Shown here: positions 18,672-27,952 of the stretch, piece by piece
How the letters are laid out: the number at the start of each line of letters is the position of its first letter
Numbering within the stretch: the stretch's first letter is position 1
Assembly (NCBI GenBank): GCA_048267305.1
Contig: JBLWXT010000011.1
Location: forward strand, 62,001 to 126,000
Source: Owenweeksia sp048267305
GTDB taxonomy: Bacteria > Bacteroidota > Bacteroidia > Flavobacteriales > Schleiferiaceae
DNA length: 64,000 nucleotides
Direction of reading: 5' to 3'
The notes under the pieces: model-generated
What the model was told of the DNA's origin: nothing
What the model saw: only the letters and a program-made list of their open reading frames with translations
Databases searched by the model: none
Position numbers and translations under genes: made by a program

Positions 18672-18742
18672 TGTGCAATGTATGTTGTAAATTGTACAAT
18701 GATGGCCGTGCGATGGGGTTTGTCAGTATACATTGTAAAGCT
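18672..18742. repeat. Palindromic word-like intergenic tract between EamA and CorA genes
   Basis: The tract and the EamA start contain nested palindromes: CATTGTGCAATG overlapping the EamA start, ATTGTACAAT at 18691-18700, and related words TATGTTGTAA and TATACATTGTAA. The repeated core is ACATTGTA / TACAATGT. No gene or terminator is seen. It belongs to the class of odd intergenic tracts discussed in the findings. Confidence 0.5.
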
Positions 18743-19807
18743 TCAAAACCAGCCTCTTCGCTTAAAAATAAAGAGCATCCCTCCGGCAACAAGGGCCACC
18801 ACTCCCCAAAATGCAGGATAGGCATAGCGATAGTCGAGCTCGGGGAAGTGTGTGAAATTGGTTCCGTAAACCCCGGCAAAGAATGAAAGCGGAATGAAGA
18901 TGGCCGAGAATATGGTGAGTACTTTCATAATCTCATTCATTTTATAACTCACATTGGAGTGGTAAATCTGAATGTAGTCGTTAAGCACTGTTCGGTAGGT
19001 TTCAACAGATTCAACGGCATGGGTGACAAGTCCGGCCAAATCCTTGTAAAAGGGCAACACCTTGTTTTTCTTTATATAAGGAGTTTGAGATTTGAGGAGT
19101 TTTATCATCAACTCATTTACCGGCCTTACCACTTTTAATATAAAGTGAAGTTCACGTTTAAAGTTGTTTATCAGCCGCAGCACATCGTCATCCGGGTCTT
19201 CCAATACCTGTAGTTCGAGGTCGTCTATTTTCTCCCCAATGTTTTCAATTAAATAGATATAATTATCTACAATACTGTCAACCAAGGCATAGGCCAAATA
19301 GTCGGGCCCGTTTTTTCGCACATTGCCCTTGGCGTTTTTTATGCGTTCGCGGATGGGGTCAAAAGTATCTCCGGGTTCCTCCTGAAAAGTGATTAATGAA
19401 GAATCCTTAATTACCATGCTTACCTGCTCGGATGTTACGCGCATTGTTTTTTCATTAAAACGCAACATCTTCAGGGTAATAAACGCGAAGTCATCAAACT
19501 CTTCAAATTTGGCACGTTGTCCGGTATTCATAATATCCTCCATGGCCAGAGGATGTATGTTGAGCTGGGTTTGCATATCATTCATAAACTGCACATTGTC
19601 CAGCCCCGTGATGTTGTACCACTGGTTTCTTTGAGGGTCGTTGCGCGGCACATTTTCTGCCTTTATAAACTCCCCGGTAGATAGCTCATTAAGATTATAG
19701 GAAAGGTACTCAACGGTTGGCTGCTCCACTTTCTTAGTGCCAATAAAAACAAGGCTGCCAGGCGCTAAGCCTCGGTTTTCAGTACGCTTTTTAAAAAATC
19801 TTGCCAT
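18743..19807 (-). CDS. CorA-like 2-TM-GxN family divalent metal transporter with an altered signature
   Basis: 354-residue membrane protein, probably a Mg2+/Co2+ or other divalent-cation channel. The start MARFFKKRTE was chosen because the upstream frame has no ribosome-site support. A large cytoplasmic N-terminal domain is followed by the stalk helix and two TM helices at the end (IMKVLTIFSAIFIPLSFFAGVYG and AYPAFWGVVALVAGGMLFI). A basic tail KRRGW follows. The signature normally read as GMN is here Gly315-Thr316-Asn317, an ACC codon replacing ATG. Family GMN is near-universal in classical CorA and its mutation usually stops transport, so this may be a divergent channel. Confidence 0.85.
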   Translation of the reverse strand: MARFFKKRTENRGLAPGSLVFIGTKKVEQPTVEYLSYNLNELSTGEFIKAENVPRNDPQRNQWYNITGLDNVQFMNDMQTQLNIHPLAMEDIMNTGQRAKFEEFDDFAFITLKMLRFNEKTMRVTSEQVSMVIKDSSLITFQEEPGDTFDPIRERIKNAKGNVRKNGPDYLAYALVDSIVDNYIYLIENIGEKIDDLELQVLEDPDDDVLRLINNFKRELHFILKVVRPVNELMIKLLKSQTPYIKKNKVLPFYKDLAGLVTHAVESVETYRTVLNDYIQIYHSNVSYKMNEIMKVLTIFSAIFIPLSFFAGVYGTNFTHFPELDYRYAYPAFWGVVALVAGGMLFIFKRRGWF

Positions 19808-19815
19808 TTTTTTTG

Positions 19816-19932
19816 AGTTTGGAATGGGGAGTAAGGAGTGCATTATGACATGCATCGAAGTTATGTAATTGGAGATAGAGGTGTGTAAGAATTACCGGAA
19901 TTCTGCTTACTTATTACTCCCTATTCCAAACT
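19816..19932. repeat. Long imperfect inverted repeat between CorA and the PD40 lipoprotein genes
   Basis: AGTTTGGAATGGGGAGTAA (19816-19834) and the complement of AGTTTGGAATAGGGAGTAA (19914-19932) form 19-bp arms with one mismatch, 79 bp apart. The right arm covers the stop codon of the PD40 lipoprotein gene. It lacks the T run of a terminator and the intervening bases encode nothing visible. Confidence 0.7.
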
Positions 19933-21049
19933 AGTCTACCCAGTCAGCAATAAACAAATTGGTGTTTCTGTTTCCGCCATTAAACCTGTTGGAGGAGAAG
20001 ATCAACTTTTTGCCATCGTAGCTAAACATAGGGAATGAGTCGAATTGCTCGTCAAAGGTGATTTGCTCCAGTCCAGTTCCGTCCACATTTATCATGTATA
20101 GATTAAAAGGAAATCCTCGTTCTGATTGGTGATTTGAAGAGAACACGATTTTTTCACCGGAAGGGTGAAAGAATGGCGCCCAGTTGGCATTTCCTAAATT
20201 GGTAACCTGCTTTAGATCTGAGCCATCAACATTACAAACGTATAATTCCATGTTTGTAGGTTTCACTAAGCCGCGGGCCAATAGTTCCTTGTATTCCTTT
20301 ACCTCTTCATCCGTTTTTGGTCTTGATGCTCTAAAAACCAGTTTTGTTCCATCGGGTGAAAAGAAAGCTCCGCCATCATATCCTAAACCATTGGTTACTT
20401 GCTTTTGGTTTGAGCCATCAATGTCCATGGTCCAAAGTTCAAGGTCGCCACTGCGGGTAGAGGTAAATACAATTTTATCGCCTTGTGGGGAAATAGTTGC
20501 TTCTGCATCATAACCTGGTGAATTGGTAAGTTGCTTCTTGATGTTGCCTTTTAGGTCGGCCACAAAAATGTCGAAGCTCTCATAAATCGGCCAAACGTAA
20601 CCTTCTTCGCGGCTGGGTTCTGGTGGGCAGGCTTCACCGCCCAAATGTGTACTCCCGTAAAGGATGGTTGTATCGCCAGGCATAAAATAGCTGCAGGTTG
20701 TTCTTCCTTTTCCTGTGCTCACCATTTGTGGAGCTTTTGCCATCATGTTGTTATTCTCAATGTCAAAGTAAAAAATCTGGTCGCACTCCACTCCCCACGC
20801 TTTGTTGTTAGATTGAAACACGGCCATTTTATCATTAAATGAAAAGTAGGCTTCGGCATTGTCTCCGCCATTGGTAAGCATCCTAATGTTTTTAAGATGT
20901 GATTCACCTTCAAGGGCCAGGGTGTCTGCAGTGGTTTCCACTTTGTTGGAATCGCTTGAATTTTCTGTAGAGGTGGTTTCTTGAGCTTGCTGACAGGCTA
21001 CGGCAGATATTAGAAGTAAGGCTGAAAGAGCCGAGTTGTAAAATTTCAT
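19931..21049 (-). CDS. PD40/TolB-like beta-propeller lipoprotein
   Basis: 372 residues with a lipobox SAVAC (Cys19) and a Ser/Thr/Glu linker, so it is probably anchored to a membrane. The body is a beta-propeller of PD40 repeats recognised by GDKIVFTSTRSGDLELWTM, DGTKLVFRAS, GEKIVFSSNHQ and GKKLIFSSNRFNG, each with Asp/Gly before a hydrophobic strand. Such proteins act in periplasmic scaffolds or as peptidase-like propellers. It is not TolB itself, which has a D1 domain, and no Tol-Pal genes are nearby. The stop codon lies inside the long inverted repeat. Confidence 0.85.
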   Translation of the reverse strand: MKFYNSALSALLLISAVACQQAQETTSTENSSDSNKVETTADTLALEGESHLKNIRMLTNGGDNAEAYFSFNDKMAVFQSNNKAWGVECDQIFYFDIENNNMMAKAPQMVSTGKGRTTCSYFMPGDTTILYGSTHLGGEACPPEPSREEGYVWPIYESFDIFVADLKGNIKKQLTNSPGYDAEATISPQGDKIVFTSTRSGDLELWTMDIDGSNQKQVTNGLGYDGGAFFSPDGTKLVFRASRPKTDEEVKEYKELLARGLVKPTNMELYVCNVDGSDLKQVTNLGNANWAPFFHPSGEKIVFSSNHQSERGFPFNLYMINVDGTGLEQITFDEQFDSFPMFSYDGKKLIFSSNRFNGGNRNTNLFIADWVD

Positions 21050-21083
21050 TTAAAACAGTTTATGATAAATTGTGAGTTCGAAA

Positions 21084-21329
21084 TTAGTTATTATCCTTCT
21101 TAGGAACAGGGTCAAAGCCATGTGTACCCCAGGGATGGCATTTTGAAAGTCGTTTCATACCAAGCCATATACCTTTTAGTGGTCCCCAAATTTGGATAGC
21201 CTCAATAGTGTATTGTGAGCAAGTGGGGATATGGCGGCAGCTGTTTGGTAAAAACGGAGAAATTACCCATTGGTAAATTTTCACCAGAAAAATAAAGGGA
21301 GCCGATATGATCTTCTTTAGGAGATCCAA
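21084..21329 (-). CDS. yidD: Membrane protein insertion efficiency factor YidD
   Basis: 81-residue protein with the YidD pattern: an N-terminal amphipathic/hydrophobic helix (FIFLVKIYQWVISPF), then CRHIPTCSQYTIEAI, a GPLKGIWLGMKRL helix and CHPWGTHGFDPVP. It helps insert inner-membrane proteins with YidC. The start codon is TTG (no ATG in frame), two bases downstream of the cysS stop, so translation is probably coupled. In many bacteria yidD sits with rnpA/rpmH; here it follows cysS. Confidence 0.92.
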   Translation of the reverse strand: MDLLKKIISAPFIFLVKIYQWVISPFLPNSCRHIPTCSQYTIEAIQIWGPLKGIWLGMKRLSKCHPWGTHGFDPVPKKDNN

Positions 21330-21333
21330 AACT

Positions 21334-22812
21334 TTAGTTAATGGAATAGCCGGTTCCGTCTTTACCGTCTTTTAGCTGAATGCCAATGGCGGCCAGCTGG
21401 TCGCGCAGGGCGTCAGATAATGCCCAATCCTTATCAGCACGGGCTTTCGCACGCATCTCGATCAGCATGTTCATTACATCATCAAGCTTATCATTGCCTT
21501 TCTCTTCGGCAATATCCTCCAGCCCCAGTACATCAAAAACAAAGGCATTCATTGTTTTCTTAAGTACCTCAAGATCTGCTTCATTTAATCCTGAAGGTCC
21601 ACCTTGTGCACCATTGATAAACTTTACAGCTTCAAAAAGATGTGCAATAAGAATGGGCGTGTTGAAGTCATCATTCATGGCGCTGTAGCAATCCTTTCTC
21701 CAGGCCTGCACGTCAAACTGGGTTTGGCCGCCAGCCTCCAGTTTAGCCATATTTTTTAAGGCATCCATTAGTCGCAGGTAACCTTTTTCTGCTGCCATTA
21801 AGGCATCGTTGCTAAAGTCCAGCTGACTGCCGTAATGAGCCTGCATCATAAAGAAGCGGGCTACCGTGGCAGGAAAACCTTTCTCCAGTTTATCTGTATC
21901 TCCACTAAAAAGTTCTTCCGGCAATAAGGTGTTACCTGTGGATTTACTCATCCGCTGGCCGTTAAGCGTAAGCATGTTGCCGTGCATCCAATATCTCACA
22001 GATTCTTTACCGGTAGTGGCGGTATTTTGCGCTATTTCACATTCGTGATGCGGAAATTTAAGGTCCATGCCGCCTCCGTGAATATCAAATTGCTCGCCCA
22101 GGTATTTTGTGCTCATTACGGAGCACTCAAGATGCCATCCGGGGAAACCCACACTCCATGGTGAGTTCCAGCGCATAATATGGCTGGGAGAGGCTTTTTT
22201 CCAAATGGCAAAATCAAGCGGACTGCGTTTTTCTGATTGGCCGTCCAGTTCTCGCGTTCCGCTAATTAGTTCTTCAATCTTGCGGCCAGAGAGTTTTCCA
22301 TAGTTGTGATCCTTGTTGTATTTTTCTACATCAAAATATACAGAACCGTTTACTTCGTATGCCAGGCCTGCATCTATTATTTTTTTTATGGCGTCAATCT
22401 GCTCTACAATATGGCCTGTGGCTGTAGGTTCAATACTTGGTGGGTAGGTGTTAAATTTTGCCATTACCTCATGGAAACCTAAAGTGTACTTCTGTACAAT
22501 TTCCATGGGCTCTAACTCTTCCAGGCGTGCCTTTTGGCTGATTTTATCCTCGCCTTCATCCGCATCATTTTCAAGATGACCGGCATCCGTAATATTGCGC
22601 ACATAGCGCACCTTATATCCAAGGTGTGTAAGGTAACGATACACCATGTCAAAGGAAATAAAAGTGCGGCAATTGCCGAGGTGAACATCACTGTAAACGG
22701 TTGGTCCGCACACATACATACCCACATTGGGTGCATTTAGCGGTTCAAACTTTTCCTTTTTTCGCGTAAGCGAATTGTTGATGTACAGATCGTTTTCCTC
22801 GTACAGTGCCAT
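21334..22812 (-). CDS. cysS: Cysteinyl-tRNA synthetase
   Basis: Class I aminoacyl-tRNA synthetase of 492 residues. The ATP-binding HIGH-type motif is HLGN (44-47) and the KMSKS-type motif RMSKS is near residue 290. Zinc ligands are Cys35, the Cys of HLECSVM and the His/Glu set of FPHHECEIAQ. A helical anticodon-binding half follows. The short C-terminal segment GTGYSIN is normal. It is upstream of yidD, with folE 54 bp ahead on the same strand. Confidence 0.98.
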   Translation of the reverse strand: MALYEENDLYINNSLTRKKEKFEPLNAPNVGMYVCGPTVYSDVHLGNCRTFISFDMVYRYLTHLGYKVRYVRNITDAGHLENDADEGEDKISQKARLEELEPMEIVQKYTLGFHEVMAKFNTYPPSIEPTATGHIVEQIDAIKKIIDAGLAYEVNGSVYFDVEKYNKDHNYGKLSGRKIEELISGTRELDGQSEKRSPLDFAIWKKASPSHIMRWNSPWSVGFPGWHLECSVMSTKYLGEQFDIHGGGMDLKFPHHECEIAQNTATTGKESVRYWMHGNMLTLNGQRMSKSTGNTLLPEELFSGDTDKLEKGFPATVARFFMMQAHYGSQLDFSNDALMAAEKGYLRLMDALKNMAKLEAGGQTQFDVQAWRKDCYSAMNDDFNTPILIAHLFEAVKFINGAQGGPSGLNEADLEVLKKTMNAFVFDVLGLEDIAEEKGNDKLDDVMNMLIEMRAKARADKDWALSDALRDQLAAIGIQLKDGKDGTGYSIN

Positions 22813-22866
22813 AAGTAATAATGTAATCTAGATGGTTCTACTTAAAATAATGGAGGCTTAAATCCA

Positions 22867-23559
22867 TTATGCGTCAAAAGTGGTTTTCATATTGATGTAG
22901 TCAAGGAAGTCGCGTTTAGCGCCATCAGCCTTAAATTTCCCACCAAATTCGGCAGTTACCGTACTGCTTTCAATATCGCGAATACCACGTGAGTTTACAC
23001 AGAGGTGCTTTGCATCTATTACACAAGCTACATCATCAGTGCCTAAAGCCTTTTGAAGTGATTGTACAATCTGCTTAGTAAGGCGCTCCTGCACCTGTGG
23101 GCGCTTGGCGTAATAATCTACAATACGATTCATTTTGCTCAGGCCAATTACTCTTCCACTTGAAATATAAGCAACATGAGCCCTTCCTACTATCGGCAAA
23201 AAGTGATGTTCGCAGGTAGAATATACCACGATGTTTTTCTCCACCAACATTTCGCCATACTTATACTTGTTGTCGAAAGTGCTGGCACGGGGTTCTTTTT
23301 TTGGATCAAGGCCGGCAAAGGTTTCCTTTACAAACATTTTGGCCACGCGCTGAGGGGTACCTTTCAGGCTGTCATCGGTAAGGTCAAGCCCAAGCGTGTC
23401 CATTATCTTTTCAAAATGGCCACGAATGGCCTCAATTTTATCTTCGTCAGAAAGATCAAATGCATCAAAGCGCATAGGTGTTTGGGCTGATTCAGAAACG
23501 TGAGCATCACCCATATCTTCAGACTGAAATGTAATTTCGTTATCGTTAACCTTACTCAT
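22867..23559 (-). CDS. folE: GTP cyclohydrolase I
   Basis: First enzyme of tetrahydrofolate synthesis (GTP to dihydroneopterin triphosphate), 230 residues. The zinc site is Cys116 and His119 in STCEHHF, with Cys187 in AKHLCVNS. GLSKMNRIVDYYAKRPQVQERL is the signature core. The N-terminal 40 residues are acidic and not conserved. It supplies the folate used by metF/metH in the window. A TACCTTTG element lies 64 bp upstream. Confidence 0.98.
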   Translation of the reverse strand: MSKVNDNEITFQSEDMGDAHVSESAQTPMRFDAFDLSDEDKIEAIRGHFEKIMDTLGLDLTDDSLKGTPQRVAKMFVKETFAGLDPKKEPRASTFDNKYKYGEMLVEKNIVVYSTCEHHFLPIVGRAHVAYISSGRVIGLSKMNRIVDYYAKRPQVQERLTKQIVQSLQKALGTDDVACVIDAKHLCVNSRGIRDIESSTVTAEFGGKFKADGAKRDFLDYINMKTTFDA

Positions 23560-23623
23560 TCGATTTTTATTAGCTGATAATTAGCTTTTTACTAAGCTAT
23601 TGCCACAGTTTTATTAAGGTGGC

Positions 23624-23631
23624 CAAAGGTA
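23624..23631 (-). promoter_or_regulatory. Promoter -7 element of folE
   Basis: TACCTTTG on the minus strand matches TAnnTTTG, about 65 bp before the folE ATG. No -33 box was found. Confidence 0.45.
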
Positions 23632-23779
23632 GGGCAAAATTGAATGTTGGCACTTTGATTTTATTGAATATTGCATTGGTAAAACCTTATACAGTATTGT
23701 AGAAGATTTGAAGGGGGGCCAAAGCAGGTGGCTATGCTGATATATTACAAATGGAAAAAACAGTTCATCAAAAGTGAAA

Positions 23780-24370
23780 TCAGCGCTTTAGATTTAAGGC
23801 GTCACGCTTTAAACGGGCCAGTACTTCTGCCTTTTGCGGAGCCCTGTGCTCTTTGGAGTAATTGGTCCAGTACTGATGATCCTCCAAAAATTTAATTTGA
23901 ATGTTTAACCATTGCTTTTCATCAATGTCTTTTCCCGTCATTACGAGTTCGTCAAGCAGGGTTTTGGAAATAACATCGTAGCTATCGCGTCCCAAGTAAT
24001 CTAAGTCGGCATCACAAAGTATCATGGCCAAATGAGAGCTGGCTTGTTGGGGAACTTTTGTGGAGCGAATCATGTCCAATATCAATTGGATTTGCTCTTC
24101 ACTATAACCATAATCCGGCAGTACATCAGAAGCTATTTTACAACTGGCCTCTTCATGACCTGCGTAGGTATGTATAAATCCACAGTCGTGATAAGCAGCA
24201 GCAGTTAAAAGTATAAGCATATCATCAGCTTCCACATTTTCTGCTTTACCTATATATTGTGCTGATTTTATTACATCCAGCGTATGCAACAAGGCATGAT
24301 ACTTTAAGTTGTGGGGCAACTCACTCCTCATCCGGTTGATGATGTAATCCATGGCTCCTTCGTGCTCCAT
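23780..24370 (-). CDS. HD-domain phosphohydrolase
   Basis: 196 residues with the metal-binding HD pattern: His in LLHTLDVIKSAQYI, the His-Asp pair of AAAYHDCGFIHTYAGHE and a late Asp in LCDADLDYLGRDSY. This is the minimal HD core of nucleotide or cyclic-nucleotide phosphohydrolases; the substrate cannot be stated. The chosen ATG has an alternative six codons further in. It is a stand-alone gene with 220 bp of non-coding DNA after it and 240 bp before it. Confidence 0.88.
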   Translation of the reverse strand: MEHEGAMDYIINRMRSELPHNLKYHALLHTLDVIKSAQYIGKAENVEADDMLILLTAAAYHDCGFIHTYAGHEEASCKIASDVLPDYGYSEEQIQLILDMIRSTKVPQQASSHLAMILCDADLDYLGRDSYDVISKTLLDELVMTGKDIDEKQWLNIQIKFLEDHQYWTNYSKEHRAPQKAEVLARLKRDALNLKR

Positions 24371-24610
24371 TAATAAAAACTTGTGATTAGAGTAGAGGGA
24401 ACCGTCATTTACAACATGCGGATTTGGTAGCTTTTAAGGCTATACAGCTTTGTGACGAAGCTCCAAAAGACGGTATTTCTAAAGGCATAAGGTTTAAAGG
24501 TTTGGACGAGAACCAAAGTTAAAAATATTATCCAATTGACATACGAAATTCCTTACCTGATTATTAATTGGTAGTAAACAGGCACTTTAAAGACTCTTTT
24601 AACAGAGCAA
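24371..24610. other. Non-coding gap of 240 bp before the HD gene
   Basis: No open frame, tRNA or convincing terminator is visible. A weak imperfect palindrome (TTAAAGACTCTTTTAA) lies near 24587, just past the Asp-box gene stop. Confidence 0.3.
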
Positions 24611-27600
24611 TCATTCAGGAAGTTCATCACCCATATAAGGAGCCCCGGCTTTTGTGAGTTTTATCTGTATTTCTCCTGCCTTGTCGGCAATGGCTTTCAC
24701 CTTGGTTCTTAATTCAGTAAATTCCTCTTTGGCAATTTCCAGATTTGTTTTTTGGTTGCCAGTGGGCGCTCCCGTTGTTCGGAAAGAGTTCCATACCACT
24801 GTACCTAATCTATCCATTAAAGATGGTGGAGTTTCAAAATCGCGTTTGGCAAGAGATGCATCACCATGAAGCTCTATTTGGATTTGAGTCATTTCAGCTT
24901 CAAGCATCCTGAGGCTGTCAAGTATTGAAATCGCTATTCCCGGGGTGTTTCGCGATGCCGCTTTAAGGGCTTCGATTTTGGTGTTCAGATGATCGACATA
25001 ATTATCTAAACCCTGAATTTTTCTATTTACTTGCTCTATTTCTCTTTGAAATGCCAACAGTTCTTCTTTGTTTTCGGCCAACAGAGTATTGTTGTTTAAC
25101 CATTTCATCTTGAAATTTTTTGGACCTGACAGTTCCGACAGTTTTCCATTTTCACTAAGAAACAGGCTTACGGAGTATTCTCCCGGTAAGGCAAGGTTGG
25201 CCGATCCGGCACTTGTAAGCGGTGCTCCGTTTTCGCTTAAATAGGCTACTGAACTATATGTTCCATCCCATGTAACTCTATTGATTCCTGAGGAAACTTC
25301 CTTGGTAAATCGCTTAATTTCATTCCCATCCTTATCCTTAATAACAAACAGGAGGTAACTCTTTTCCTCGTTGTCTTCAGCTCGAAGGCTTTCCTTGGCA
25401 GGATAGGGGATAGCAGCATTGTTTTTTGCCAGTTCCTTCTCCTTTTCCCTGCGTTGGTCGGCTATTGATTTTGGAACATCCTTTAGATAATATGTAATTG
25501 TGGTTCCGGTTGGAGGATTTTCAGCAGAGTAGTAAGAGGCGCCCTGAAAGCCAGTGCTTCCATAGCCCAAAGGCTGTGCTTCCATAAATACCAGTCCATC
25601 CTTGATATCAAAAATATGGACATCTTTTTCCAGCGTTTTATTGTTGATTTCCCGTAAGGGTGAATAATCATCCAATACATAAAAGCTACGGCCAAAGCTC
25701 GCCAGTACAAGGTCGTTCTCACGCTTTTGGATGTCCATATCGCGAATGGCTATGGTTGGAATACCGGCTTTTAGCTGTGTCCAGTTTTGACCGCCATCCA
25801 CTGTAAAGAAAACTCCAAATTCAGTTCCTGCAAAGAGTAAATCCTTATTTATATGGTCTTGCCTTACGCTGAATACTGCACCATGGGCAGGAAGATTTGC
25901 GTGAATGCTTTTCCAGCTTTTACCTTTGTCAGTACTCTTTGAAATGTAAGGCTTGAAGTCTCCATTTTTATGATTGTTGAATACGGCAAAAACTGTGTTC
26001 TCATCAAATAATGAGGCTAATACCTGATTTACATAGGTGTTTTTGGGGATGCCGGGAAAGCTTGATTGTTTTCTCCAGTTTTTTCCACCGTCTTCAGTTA
26101 CCTGTATAAGCCCATCATCTGTGCCAATGTATATCAGGCCTTCCTTCAAAGTTGATTCATCTAGAGCAACAATATTTCCGTATTGTGAAGTGGATTTATC
26201 GTAGGCAATGGCATCCACGCTTTGAACTTTTCCCATCACAGGTAGTTTATGGCGATCTATCTGTTGAGTGAGGTCATCGCTGATTTCGATCCACGAACTA
26301 CCCATGTCCGTACTCTTGAAAACCTTATTGGCCGCGAAGTATAGTGTTTTATGGTTATGTGGACTTATAAGCAAAGGAGCATCCCAGTTCCAGCGGTAGG
26401 CCGGAGCATCTTTTCCGGGCTCAGGTCTTATACCCACTTTTTCTCCACTTTTCTTGTCAAATCTGGATAAGTATCCATATTGAGCTTGGGCGTAAACAAT
26501 ATTAGGATCAATGGGGTCAATCTGACTTTCAAAACCATCGCCAGTGCTGGTAACATACCAGTCAGAATTTACTATTCCACGGCTATTGATTGTTCTTGAA
26601 GGGCCACCAAGACTGAAGTTATCCTGTGTACCTCCATGTATATGGTAAAACGGTTCAGAATTATCAACTGTAACCCTGTAGAATTGTGTTACGGGTAAAT
26701 TGGCCTTAAACTCCCAGTTTTCGGCATTGTCATAGGTTTCGTAAAGCCCACCATCACAACCGGCAATCATTTGATTTGGATTTTCAGGATTTATCCATAG
26801 GCAATGGTTGTCCACATGCTTTAATTTTTCGGGAACTTTTTGCCAGCTTTTTCCACCATCCATGCTTACATGCAGCCATGTGTCCATACTGTAAACAATA
26901 TCGGCATTGGCAGGGTGGGGTACTAATTCCACATAGTAGTTTCCGCTGGTGTTATATCCGTTTAGTTTTGAGAAAGATGCTCCACGATCGTCTGATCGAT
27001 AGGTGCCATGACCTTCTATCATGGCATAAATGCGATCAGGATCAGAAGATGGGATAGCCAAGGCAATTCGGCCTTTATCACCAGCAGGAATTCCGCTTTC
27101 AAGCTTTTTCCAGTTTTTGCCGCCATCTATACTTTTATATAAAGCAGATTCCGGCCCACCGCTTACGTAAGTCCAAACATGACGCCTGCGCTGATGGGCT
27201 GCTGCATATAGTACGTCTGGATTTCTGGGATCCATGTGGATCTCATTAAACCCTGTGTTTTCCGATACATTAAGAACCTTATCCCAGGTTTCCCCTCCAT
27301 TGGTGGTTTTGTAAATCCCGCGATCTCCGCCACTGCTCCAAACCGGCCCAACAGCAGCTACATATACTATGTTGGAGTTGTTTGGATGAACGGCAATCAT
27401 ACCGATGTGTTCGGAGTTTTTCAGTCCCATGTTTTTCCAGGAACTTCCTCCGTCTTCTGATTTGTATACGCCATCACCATAGGCTACGCTGCGTTGGCCG
27501 TTGTTTTCTCCGGTGCCCACCCATATTACGTTTTCATTATTGGGATCAATGGTTACACAGCCAATGGAGTAGGAGCCCTGGCTATCAAAAATGGGTTGAA

Positions 27601-27838
27601 AGGTGCTGCCGTGATTAGTGGTTTTCCAAACACCACCACTGGCTACCGCTACATAGTATTCGCTAAAATCATTTGGATTTACCGCCAGGTCTGCAATGCG
27701 GCCAGAGGTTAATGCAGGACCAACACTTCTGAATTTCATCCCGGCTAAGGAGGTTTTTTCGAGCAGGGTCTTTTTGTCTTCCTGTGCTCCCAATGTTAGC
27801 ACTGAGAGGGAAATAATAGCAATAAATAATTTTTTCAT
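24611..27838 (-). CDS. Large secreted Asp-box (VPS10/sortilin-like, glycosyl hydrolase family-like) propeller protein
   Basis: 1075 residues with a signal peptide (MKKLFIAIISLSVLTLGAQ). At least nine Asp-box turns of the S-x-D-x-G-x-x-W kind are visible (SEDGGSSWKNM, TTNGGETWDKV, SIDGGKNWKKL, STDKGKSWKSI, TVDGGQNWTQL), forming one or two large beta-propellers over about residues 40-720. A C-terminal region with beta-sandwich-like sequence and then helical Lys/Glu-rich segments (about 930-1060) follows. No T9SS tail is seen. Such proteins are often annotated as glycosyl hydrolases, but no catalytic residues can be pointed to. A TACATTTG element lies 26 bp upstream of the ATG. Confidence 0.82.
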   Translation of the reverse strand: MKKLFIAIISLSVLTLGAQEDKKTLLEKTSLAGMKFRSVGPALTSGRIADLAVNPNDFSEYYVAVASGGVWKTTNHGSTFQPIFDSQGSYSIGCVTIDPNNENVIWVGTGENNGQRSVAYGDGVYKSEDGGSSWKNMGLKNSEHIGMIAVHPNNSNIVYVAAVGPVWSSGGDRGIYKTTNGGETWDKVLNVSENTGFNEIHMDPRNPDVLYAAAHQRRRHVWTYVSGGPESALYKSIDGGKNWKKLESGIPAGDKGRIALAIPSSDPDRIYAMIEGHGTYRSDDRGASFSKLNGYNTSGNYYVELVPHPANADIVYSMDTWLHVSMDGGKSWQKVPEKLKHVDNHCLWINPENPNQMIAGCDGGLYETYDNAENWEFKANLPVTQFYRVTVDNSEPFYHIHGGTQDNFSLGGPSRTINSRGIVNSDWYVTSTGDGFESQIDPIDPNIVYAQAQYGYLSRFDKKSGEKVGIRPEPGKDAPAYRWNWDAPLLISPHNHKTLYFAANKVFKSTDMGSSWIEISDDLTQQIDRHKLPVMGKVQSVDAIAYDKSTSQYGNIVALDESTLKEGLIYIGTDDGLIQVTEDGGKNWRKQSSFPGIPKNTYVNQVLASLFDENTVFAVFNNHKNGDFKPYISKSTDKGKSWKSIHANLPAHGAVFSVRQDHINKDLLFAGTEFGVFFTVDGGQNWTQLKAGIPTIAIRDMDIQKRENDLVLASFGRSFYVLDDYSPLREINNKTLEKDVHIFDIKDGLVFMEAQPLGYGSTGFQGASYYSAENPPTGTTITYYLKDVPKSIADQRREKEKELAKNNAAIPYPAKESLRAEDNEEKSYLLFVIKDKDGNEIKRFTKEVSSGINRVTWDGTYSSVAYLSENGAPLTSAGSANLALPGEYSVSLFLSENGKLSELSGPKNFKMKWLNNNTLLAENKEELLAFQREIEQVNRKIQGLDNYVDHLNTKIEALKAASRNTPGIAISILDSLRMLEAEMTQIQIELHGDASLAKRDFETPPSLMDRLGTVVWNSFRTTGAPTGNQKTNLEIAKEEFTELRTKVKAIADKAGEIQIKLTKAGAPYMGDELPE

Positions 27839-27863
27839 GATTTGGATTTGAAACGGTGGTGTT

Positions 27864-27871
27864 CAAATGTA
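27864..27871 (-). promoter_or_regulatory. Promoter -7 element of the Asp-box gene
   Basis: TACATTTG on the minus strand, 25 bp before the ATG. The nearest TTG upstream is spaced 12 bp, too close for a classical -33. Confidence 0.45.
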
Positions 27872-27901
27872 AGGTTGAATCTGCAATAAGCCTAAAACAA
27901 A

Positions 27902-27932
27902 AAAAGCGGGCCCTTTTGAAGTACCCGCTTTT
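27902..27932 (-). terminator. Terminator of the FadL-like / lipoprotein operon
   Basis: AAAAGCGGG / CCCGCTTTT stem with a 13-base loop, followed by TTTGTTTT on the minus strand, 20 bp past the porin gene stop. Confidence 0.85.
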
Positions 27933-27952
27933 GGAATGGAATATTTTAAGCT

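Noticed and set aside
18670..18710. TGTACA site near the EamA gene as a second YefM operator
   Set aside because: The partner site spacing is not 12 bp and no antitoxin-type promoter is there; it fits better as part of the palindromic tract.
19931..21049. Calling the PD40 lipoprotein TolB
   Set aside because: It lacks the TolB D1 domain, has a lipobox, and no tol/pal genes are adjacent.
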